Of a stretch of 12,903 nt of DNA, positions 1-5,589 are shown piece by piece; position 1 is the stretch's first letter, and every line of letters starts with the position of its first letter. This DNA comes from CAZFAT01 sp964517075 (lineage in GTDB: Bacteria > Acidobacteriota > Vicinamibacteria > Vicinamibacterales > SCN-69-37). Where the stretch lies: positions 1-12,903 of the forward strand of contig CAZFAT010000354.1 of assembly GCA_964517075.1 (NCBI GenBank), read 5' to 3'. The translations under genes were made by a program, and so were the position numbers. The notes under the pieces are model-generated. The model was not told the origin of the DNA, did no database searches, and saw only the letters and a list, made by a program, of their open reading frames with translations.

Positions 1-137
1 CGGCGCCGATCGTCATCGGCGATCAGACGCGCCCCGTGCGGATGCCGGGCACCGGGCGGCTGTTCCTCGGCGTGAACGACGATCACGTGGACGACAACAG
101 TGGGATGTTCCGGGTGACGATCGCGCCCGGGCGGTAG
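1..137 (+). CDS. C-terminal fragment of a lectin-like (PA-IL/LecA-type) domain protein
   Basis: Only the last 44 codons are in the window; the reading frame begins at base 3 and ends at TAG 135-137. The peptide contains GRLFLGVNDDHVDDNSG followed by FRVTI. The pattern of a hydrophobic strand, then N-D-x-x-x-D-N-S-G, then a final beta strand resembles the calcium/galactose-binding end of PA-IL (LecA)-like beta-sandwich domains. In that family the N-D and D-N-S residues are calcium and sugar ligands. Such domains often sit at the C-terminus of secreted enzymes or stand alone, so the rest of the protein cannot be guessed. That the frame is coding is well supported by codon-position composition and the clean stop; the domain assignment rests on a short motif and memory of the family. 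Confidence 0.6.
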   Translation, partial: APIVIGDQTRPVRMPGTGRLFLGVNDDHVDDNSGMFRVTIAPGR

Positions 138-207
138 GCCCCGAGGCCGCCGGCCGGTGCGGTATCCGAGCGGGCGGCCGCGCAGGGCGCCACGCACGCG
201 CGCCCGA

Positions 208-213
208 TAAAAT
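208..213 (+). promoter_or_regulatory. -10-like hexamer TAAAAT just upstream of the SET gene
   Basis: TAAAAT is an AT-rich island in a very GC-rich 84-bp gap. It ends eight bases before the GTG at 222, so transcription would begin at or within a base or two of the start codon. No -35 consensus is visible 17 bp upstream. It is read as the -10 of a leaderless or near-leaderless promoter. Confidence 0.35.
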
Positions 214-221
214 GACCACGC

Positions 222-653
222 GTGGCTGCCGCTCGTCTCGTGATCTCCCCGACCGGCAAGCGCCTCATTCTCCGGCGCTCGTCGATCGCCGGCCGGGGCG
301 TCTTTGCCGGCGAACGCATCACCAAGAACTCGCGGATCATCGATTACGCCGGTGAGAAGATCTCCGTCGGGGAGGGGGACCGGCGCGAGCGCCGGTATCA
401 GCGCCGCGGGCGCATCTGGTGTTTCACGCTCAACCGGCGCTGGATGCGGGACGCGTCCGTCGGCGGCAACGTCGCGCGGTTCATCAATCACTCCTGCCGG
501 CCGAACTGTTGGATCGAGATTGCGGGCGACGTCGTGTGGATCCGGGCCGCCCGCACGATTACCGCGGGTGAAGAGCTGAACTACGACTACAACACGGGCG
601 GCGAGGCGGGCATTCACTGCCGCTGCCGTCCGGCATGTGCGACCGTGCTCTGA
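222..653 (+). CDS. Stand-alone SET-domain protein (putative protein lysine methyltransferase)
   Basis: This 143-residue protein is essentially one SET domain. Visible motifs are GRGVFA (24-29, AdoMet-binding start), GNVARFINHSCRPNC (82-96, containing the N-H-S-C core that forms the pseudoknot and AdoMet pocket), and GEELNYDY (116-123, with the catalytic tyrosine). A short cysteine cluster, C133-x-C135-x3-C139, resembles a post-SET zinc motif, which in relatives is usually CxCx4C. Family members transfer methyl groups from AdoMet to lysines of proteins; bacterial ones have mostly unknown targets. The GTG at 222 is preferred: it gives the usual short N-terminus before the first SET strand, and the ATG at 212 is out of frame. 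There is no Shine-Dalgarno, but a TAAAAT lies eight bases upstream. It converges with hrpB across a 77-bp gap. Fold is confident, substrate unknown. Confidence 0.9.
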   Translation: MAAARLVISPTGKRLILRRSSIAGRGVFAGERITKNSRIIDYAGEKISVGEGDRRERRYQRRGRIWCFTLNRRWMRDASVGGNVARFINHSCRPNCWIEIAGDVVWIRAARTITAGEELNYDYNTGGEAGIHCRCRPACATVL

Positions 654-688
654 CGGCGCACGTGTTCATCGCTGAAGCAGCGCCGCCA

Positions 689-707
689 GTTCGGCGAGCG
701 ACCGAAC
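689..707. terminator. Weak hairpin between convergent SET and hrpB genes
   Basis: GTTCGG (689-694) and CCGAAC (702-707) can form a perfect 6-bp stem around a 7-base loop in the 77-bp gap between the two convergent genes. There is no T-run on either side, so it is at best a weak bidirectional terminator. The position, rather than the strength, is the main argument. Confidence 0.25.
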
Positions 708-730
708 GCCGGCCGCTTCATACCTGTGTC

Positions 731-3025
731 TCAGCCCGGCGTCTCCGGCCAGGCATGTTTCGGATACCGCGCGCGCAACTGCTTGCGGACCTCCGCATAC
801 CCCGTCGTCCAGAAGCTGCGGAGATCCGAGGTGACCTGCACCGGCCGGCCGTTCGGCGCGAGCAACTCGAACGTGACCGGCACCCGGCGCGGGCCCAGGC
901 GCGGACTGTCGGCCAGACCGAACAGCGCCTGCAGCTTCACCGCTGCCACGACCCGGCCGTCGTCCCGATACTCGAGCGTCACGCGGCGGCCGCCGGGCAA
1001 CACGATCTCGGCGGGGGCCTGACGGTCGAGCGTCCGACGGACCTCGGCCGGCACGTGATCCGCCAGCCGCAGGTCGTCCAGGCCGCGCGCGTCGCGACCT
1101 GCTCTGTCGACCAGTTCGTCGAACGATACCCCCGTCGCGGCAAACGCGAGCCGTCGTACGAGCTGGAGATCGGGCGCTGACGGTCCACGCCGCAGGTAGG
1201 CCTCCGTGACGAGTCCGGCGGTGATGACGGGATCGACGGGCGCCGCGTGCTCGAGGAGCCGAATGGCGCCGTGGCGCTTTACGCGCACCGCGCGCACCGT
1301 GCCATGCGCGTCCAGCGTGTGCTCCACCTGCTCCGACGTGGGCGCGATCCAATCCGGCTCGATCCGGGTGGCCAAGCGAATGATCGCCTCGCTACCGGGC
1401 TCCGCGGATCCGCCGCGCGCCGCTGACACGTCCACCGCCACGATGAAGGCCGCGTCGTGCACGCCGCTTTCGCGGCCGAGCCGGGCGCCCGTGCCGGACG
1501 CGAGCAGGAAGCGATCGCCGCCCGGCTGGCGCCGTTGGGCGATCCGATCCGGATAGCCGGCCAATACGGCGCGCCGGAACACCTCGTCCTCGAGCGTGGC
1601 CGCCGGATCGCCGACGATTTGTGCCGCGATGTCGCGGATCTGACGGGCGGTGCGAAGCACATGCGGCGGCAGCGCGCCCTCGCGTTCGGCGGCCGCCTGC
1701 AAGTCGCACGTCGTCGCAGCGCGGGAGGTCGGCAGGAAGTGCCGCTCGGCGAGGAGCGCGCACGCGCGCGCGGCGATTGGCGCGGCGCGGGCCGCGAGCA
1801 GCAGCCGCGCCAGTCGCGGATGCAGCGGCAGGCGCTGCAGGTCGCGACCGAGGGGTGTGAGGCGGCCGCGACCATCGACGGCCTCCAGGCGCCGCAGCAG
1901 CTCGACGGCGGCGTCCAGTGCAGGCGCGGGTGGCGCCTCGAACCATTCCAGCACCTCCGGATCGCCGCCCCATCCGAGGATGTCGAGCACCGCCGACGCC
2001 AGGTCGATCCGGGCGATCTCGGACTCGCGATGTGGACGGAGGCGATCGCGCTCGTCCCAGAGGCGCACCGCGCGACCTGGCGCCGTGCGCCCGGCCCGGC
2101 CGGCGCGCTGATCGGCCGAGTCGCGCGAGATGCGCTCCGTCTCGAGGCTGTCGATGCCGCGGGCCGCATCGTAGCGCGCCACCTTGTGCAGGCCGGTGTC
2201 CACGACCACGCGCACGTCAGGCACGGTCACGGTCGTTTCGGCCAGGTTCGTGGCGAGGATGACGCGCGGTGCGGAGGTCGGCGTGATCGCGGCATCCTGC
2301 TCATCCGCGCTGAGGCCGCCGTGCAGCGGCCAGGTCGCAGTTCCCGGCGGGACGAGCGGCGCGAGGCGCTCGGCCGCGCGACGGATTTCGGGCGCGCCGG
2401 GCAGGAAGCACAGCACGGCGCCCTCCGTCTTCGGCAGCGCCTCCGCGACCGCCGCTTCCGGCGGCTGGCCCGGACGAAAGGTCACATCGACGGGATAAGT
2501 CCGGCCCGGGACATCGACGACGGGCGCCTCGCGAAGGTAGGCCGCGACGGCGCGCGCATCAAGGGTGGCGGACATCACGACCAGGCGCAGGTCGTCGCGC
2601 GCGATCCAGGCCTGTCGCGCGAGCGCGAGTCCGAGATCGGCGTGCATGGTCCGCTCGTGGAATTCGTCGATGACGACGGTGAGGAAGTCCGAGAGGAGCG
2701 GATCGCGCTGGAGGCGCGCCGTCAGCATCCCTTCGGTGGCGACCAGCAGCCGGGTGTCCGGCCCGAAGTGGCGGTCGAAGCGCACGTGCCAGCCAACCTC
2801 GTGGCCGAGCGTCCAGCCTCGCTCGTCGGCGATCCGGCGCGCGATCGAACGTGCGGCGACGCGGCGCGGCTGGAGGAGCAGCACGGGCCCGTCACCGGCG
2901 AGCGCCGGCGGCACGCGGGTCGTCTTGCCGGCGCCCGGCGCCGCCGTGACGACCGCGGCCCGCCGCTCGCGCACGAGCCGGACGATCTCGGCGACGTGCG
3001 GGTCGACCGGCAGGGGCGCGAGCAC
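731..3025 (-). CDS. hrpB: ATP-dependent RNA helicase HrpB (DEAH box)
   Basis: The 764-residue protein carries the DEAH/RHA helicase motifs in order: Walker A APGAGKTTRVP (29-39, motif I), PRRVAAR (53-59, Ia), DEFH (120-123, motif II, Walker B), SAT (152-154, motif III) and QRAGRAGR (306-313, motif VI). A helicase-associated region and the long HrpB-specific C-terminal domain follow. The last residues, KHAWPETPG, match the W-P-E/D-P signature with which HrpB proteins end. The length is slightly below the 800 or so usual for the family. HrpB is a cytoplasmic, mostly non-essential superfamily 2 helicase whose RNA substrate is poorly defined. The start is GTG at 3025; the ATG at 3032 is out of frame. 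No Shine-Dalgarno is visible, but GACAAT lies five bases upstream on the minus strand. It is divergent from the exported protein at 3142. Confidence 0.95.
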   Translation of the reverse strand: MLAPLPVDPHVAEIVRLVRERRAAVVTAAPGAGKTTRVPPALAGDGPVLLLQPRRVAARSIARRIADERGWTLGHEVGWHVRFDRHFGPDTRLLVATEGMLTARLQRDPLLSDFLTVVIDEFHERTMHADLGLALARQAWIARDDLRLVVMSATLDARAVAAYLREAPVVDVPGRTYPVDVTFRPGQPPEAAVAEALPKTEGAVLCFLPGAPEIRRAAERLAPLVPPGTATWPLHGGLSADEQDAAITPTSAPRVILATNLAETTVTVPDVRVVVDTGLHKVARYDAARGIDSLETERISRDSADQRAGRAGRTAPGRAVRLWDERDRLRPHRESEIARIDLASAVLDILGWGGDPEVLEWFEAPPAPALDAAVELLRRLEAVDGRGRLTPLGRDLQRLPLHPRLARLLLAARAAPIAARACALLAERHFLPTSRAATTCDLQAAAEREGALPPHVLRTARQIRDIAAQIVGDPAATLEDEVFRRAVLAGYPDRIAQRRQPGGDRFLLASGTGARLGRESGVHDAAFIVAVDVSAARGGSAEPGSEAIIRLATRIEPDWIAPTSEQVEHTLDAHGTVRAVRVKRHGAIRLLEHAAPVDPVITAGLVTEAYLRRGPSAPDLQLVRRLAFAATGVSFDELVDRAGRDARGLDDLRLADHVPAEVRRTLDRQAPAEIVLPGGRRVTLEYRDDGRVVAAVKLQALFGLADSPRLGPRRVPVTFELLAPNGRPVQVTSDLRSFWTTGYAEVRKQLRARYPKHAWPETPG

Positions 3026-3049
3026 GGATCATTGTCGCAGGGACACGAG

Positions 3050-3055
3050 TACAAT
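3050..3055 (+). promoter_or_regulatory. -10-like hexamer TACAAT in the hrpB / 3142 divergent gap
   Basis: TACAAT lies in a 14-bp block (3047-3060, GAGTACAATTCGCG) repeated exactly, in the opposite orientation, in front of the DadA-type gene at 5536-5549. Eleven bases separate the hexamer from ATG 3067. No good -35 is visible at 17 bp. It probably drives the exported protein at 3142, giving a leader of about 80 bases. Confidence 0.35.
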
Positions 3056-3125
3056 TCGCGGCGCGCATGCCGCTGATGGGACATCATCGGCGGACGTGGC
3101 GGTCGGCGCCCACGGGCCGCGCGGC

Positions 3126-3136
3126 GGAGGAAGGAG
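3126..3136 (+). promoter_or_regulatory. Strong ribosome binding site that fixes the start at 3142
   Basis: GGAGGAAGGAG ends five bases before ATG 3142. It is the strongest Shine-Dalgarno in the window. It selects 3142 over the upstream in-frame ATG at 3067, and this choice places a signal peptide at the N-terminus. Confidence 0.75.
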
Positions 3137-3141
3137 CCGTC

Positions 3142-4260
3142 ATGAGGCATTCACCGAACGCACCGGTCGGAGGACTGGGCCTTCTGGGCGTCCTGGTGCT
3201 GGCGGTCGGCCTTTCCAGTCAGGGCCGCGCCAGCCTTCCCTCACAGCTCGACGACGCGGCGTTCTGGCGGCTCGTGTCGGACCTGTCGGAACCGGACGGG
3301 TTCTTCGAAGACGAGAACTACGTGTCGAACGAGCTGGGGTACCAGAACCTGATGCCGCGCCTGCAGCAGGACGTGCCGCCCGGCGGCGTGTTTGTCGGAG
3401 TCGGTCCCGAACAGAACTTCGCCTACATCGCCGCCACGCGGCCGGCGGTCGCGTTCGTCGTCGACATCAGACGTCAGAATCTGGTGCAGCATCTGATGTA
3501 CAAGGCGCTGTTCGAGCTCTCCACCGACCGCGCGGACTTTCTGTCCAGGCTCTTCTCGCGGCCGCGGCCGCCCGGGCTCACGGCCGACGCCACGGTCCGG
3601 CAACTCTTCCAGGCGTACGCGACCGCATCGACGGATCCCGGCCTCTTCGATCGGACGCTGGCCGCGATCCTCGACGTGCTGATCTCCCGTCACCAGTTTG
3701 CGCTGAGCGATTCCGATCGCATGACGATGCGAAAGGTCCTGACCGCATTCCGGGACCAGGGGCCTGATATCCGGTACGTGTTTCGAGGCACGCCGGAATT
3801 GCATCCGACCTACGCGCAGATGATCACGGCTGAGGATCAGGCCGGCCGCTCGTGGAGCTACCTGGCGAGCGTGGAGACCTTTGCGCACATCCGCCGGATG
3901 CAGGCGCAGAACCTGATCGTGCCCGTGGTCGGCGACTTCGCCGGCCCGAAGGCGCTCCGTGCGATCGGCGGCTGGCTTCGCGCGCGTGACGCCCGCGTCG
4001 GTCTGTTCTACACATCGAACGTGGAGCCGTATCTCTTCGCGGCGGGCACGTGGCGGGCGTTCTACGACAACGTCGCCGCGATGCCCCTGGCGACCGAGGC
4101 GCTGTTCGTCCGGGCGTTCTTCGGATCCACCGCTCGCGAATGCGCGGCGCTCCGTCCCACGCTCCGGACGCCCGTCGCCGGGCCGGTGCGAGCGGTGATG
4201 GAGGCGTTCCGCCGCGGCGCCATCACGACGCAGTGCGACGTCGTGACACTCAGCCGGTGA
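3142..4260 (+). CDS. Exported conserved protein, LIC_10091-like, methyltransferase-like motif
   Basis: The protein has 372 residues from ATG 3142. The N-terminus has a hydrophobic stretch LGLLGVLVLAVGL (12-24) and a likely signal-peptidase site after G-R-A (28-30), so it is predicted to leave the cytoplasm. Conserved-looking blocks are FEDENYVSNE (55-64), GVGPEQNFAYIA (86-97) and VVDIRRQN (106-113). The glycine-rich turn after a beta strand, followed about 20 residues later by an acidic residue ending the next strand, resembles motifs I and II of class I AdoMet methyltransferases. I recall this pattern from a family named after Leptospira LIC_10091, whose function is unknown. A methyltransferase role outside the cytoplasm would be odd, so this may be a non-catalytic Rossmann-like protein. 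It converges with the DadA-type gene, nine bases between stops. Confidence 0.8.
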   Translation: MRHSPNAPVGGLGLLGVLVLAVGLSSQGRASLPSQLDDAAFWRLVSDLSEPDGFFEDENYVSNELGYQNLMPRLQQDVPPGGVFVGVGPEQNFAYIAATRPAVAFVVDIRRQNLVQHLMYKALFELSTDRADFLSRLFSRPRPPGLTADATVRQLFQAYATASTDPGLFDRTLAAILDVLISRHQFALSDSDRMTMRKVLTAFRDQGPDIRYVFRGTPELHPTYAQMITAEDQAGRSWSYLASVETFAHIRRMQAQNLIVPVVGDFAGPKALRAIGGWLRARDARVGLFYTSNVEPYLFAAGTWRAFYDNVAAMPLATEALFVRAFFGSTARECAALRPTLRTPVAGPVRAVMEAFRRGAITTQCDVVTLSR

Positions 4261-4269
4261 CGATGGGGA

Positions 4270-5529
4270 TCAATACCGGTCGGCTCTGAACGGTTCGGGA
4301 TCGAAACTCGGCGTCTCGCTGTTCATGAGCTGGGCCAGCAGCCGCCCCGTGCCCGGCGCGGTCTTGAGGCCGGCCATCTGATGGCCCGTGGCGAGCCACA
4401 CGTCGCCGCGTCCGCGCGCGCGGCCGATGAGCGGCATACCGTCGGGCGCGCAGGGGCGCAGTCCGCGCCAGACCTCCCGCACAACCGGCGGGTCGCCGAG
4501 GTTCAGCACGCCGGCGGCCCCGCGAAGGATGACGTCGACCCGGCGGCGATTGATCGACATGTCGTCTCGCACCAGCTCGAGCGTGCCGGCGATGCGCAGC
4601 GCGTCGGCATGGGGCGTGACGGCAATCTTGCGCTCGATCAGATAAATGGCCCGCGTGGGATGCGGCATCGCGCACGGCAGCAGCAGCGAGTAGCCTTTCG
4701 CGCCGAGGATGGGCACGCGGCGATCGAACAGGCGCCCGAGCGATTCGGACCACGATCCGGCGGCCAGCACGATGCGATCGGCCGCGAACTCCCCGCGGGT
4801 CGTGAGGAGGCGCCGCGGTCCTCCGGCGGGTGAGGCGCCGAAGACTTCGGCGCCCTCGACGAACCGCACGCCCGCGGCCGAGGCGTCATCGGCCAGCGCG
4901 CGCACGGCGGCATACGGCTCGCAATGCGCGTCGTCTGGAAAGAAGGCGCCTCCCACCTGCGGGCCGACGATGGCCGGCTCGCGCTCGCGCACGTCGTCGG
5001 CGCTCCAGGCCTCGACGCGCACGCCTGCCCGCGCGACGACCTCGATCGCCTTCGGTGCCGCGTCGCGCGATGCCGGCGACTCGTAGACGGCCAGCAGCCC
5101 GTGCCGCACGAAGCCGAACGGGCGCGTGGAGCGACCGGCGAGCGATTCCCACCAGTCGACGCTCGCCCGGCACAGTGTCACGAGGGCCGCGGCGCCGCGT
5201 TCGAACGTCGATCGACGCGACGCGATCAGAAAGCCGGCCAGCCAGCCGAGATAGGCGGGATCGAGGCGGGGCTGGATGTAGAGCGGGCTTTCAGGATCGA
5301 GCATCCACCGGAACGACTTGAAGAGCAGGTGCGGGTTGGCCAGCGGCACGGCCTGCGACGGTGTCAGCCAGCCGGCGTTACCGAACGAGCATCCATGCCC
5401 GATACGGTCGCGCTCGAGCACGATCACGGACGCGCCGCGGCGCGCGAGCTCCAGCGCGCACGCCACGCCGACGACTCCACCGCCGACGATGGCCACGTCG
5501 GTGGATGTCGTTTCGGGCATCTCGGTCAC
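4270..5529 (-). CDS. FAD-dependent D-amino-acid dehydrogenase (DadA family)
   Basis: The 419-residue protein has the FAD dinucleotide-binding motif GGGVVG (16-21) with an acidic strand end (VLER, 37-40) that binds the ribose. The GNAGW-x-x-P segment (50-56) is typical of DadA, as are a mid-protein AKGYSLLLP block and the C-terminal GLRPCAPDGMPLIGR and TGHQMAGLKTAPGTGR. DadA-type enzymes oxidise D-amino acids to 2-oxo acids plus ammonia, passing electrons to the respiratory chain; close relatives act on D-hydroxyproline or other cyclic amino acids, so substrate is open. The chosen start is GTG 5529, eleven bases after a TACAAT; ATG 5520 would remove only three residues. No Shine-Dalgarno is seen before either. 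It is divergently transcribed from the spermidine-synthase-like gene with a 60-bp shared promoter region. Confidence 0.9.
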   Translation of the reverse strand: MTEMPETTSTDVAIVGGGVVGVACALELARRGASVIVLERDRIGHGCSFGNAGWLTPSQAVPLANPHLLFKSFRWMLDPESPLYIQPRLDPAYLGWLAGFLIASRRSTFERGAAALVTLCRASVDWWESLAGRSTRPFGFVRHGLLAVYESPASRDAAPKAIEVVARAGVRVEAWSADDVREREPAIVGPQVGGAFFPDDAHCEPYAAVRALADDASAAGVRFVEGAEVFGASPAGGPRRLLTTRGEFAADRIVLAAGSWSESLGRLFDRRVPILGAKGYSLLLPCAMPHPTRAIYLIERKIAVTPHADALRIAGTLELVRDDMSINRRRVDVILRGAAGVLNLGDPPVVREVWRGLRPCAPDGMPLIGRARGRGDVWLATGHQMAGLKTAPGTGRLLAQLMNSETPSFDPEPFRADRY

Positions 5530-5540
5530 AGAGGGCGCGA

Positions 5541-5546
5541 ATTGTA
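5541..5546 (-). promoter_or_regulatory. -10-like TACAAT for the DadA-type gene
   Basis: Read on the minus strand, TACAAT is followed by eleven bases and then GTG 5529. It lies in the same 14-bp block (GAGTACAATTCGCG) seen at 3047-3060. No clear -35 is visible. The transcript would start about five bases before the start codon, so it would be near-leaderless. Confidence 0.4.
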
Positions 5547-5549
5547 CTC

Positions 5550-5578
5550 CCGACAGGACCCACCGGACCCGGTATCAT
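5550..5578 (+). promoter_or_regulatory. Promoter for the spermidine-synthase-like gene (CCGACA-17-TATCAT)
   Basis: CCGACA at 5550-5555 matches four of six bases of the -35 consensus. TATCAT at 5573-5578 matches five of six of the -10 consensus, and the spacer is exactly 17 bp. The -10 ends eleven bases before GTG 5590, so the leader would be only about five bases long. The -35 lies next to the opposing -10 of the DadA-type gene. Confidence 0.5.
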
Positions 5579-5589
5579 GGCGCCCTGAC

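Noticed and set aside
145..179. GGCCGCC/GGCGGCC arms as a terminator after the first gene
   Set aside because: Seven G/C pairs around a 21-base loop with no T-run are expected by chance at this GC content.
666..730. Continuation of a minus-strand frame past the hrpB stop, ending in an Ala/Leu-rich helix-like peptide (SLAELAALLQR)
   Set aside because: It looked like a frameshifted hrpB tail, but HrpB already ends at its family-typical K-H-x-W-P-E-x-P; the extra peptide is likely chance.
1457..3076. A 539-codon plus-strand open frame antisense to hrpB
   Set aside because: It overlaps a helicase with all its motifs, its translation is Arg-rich without recognisable domains, and it is the usual mirror frame of a GC-rich gene.
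4924..5589. N-terminal extension of the membrane protein back to ATG 4924
   Set aside because: The 222 extra codons are antisense to the DadA-type gene, and a promoter plus GTG at 5590 explain the start.
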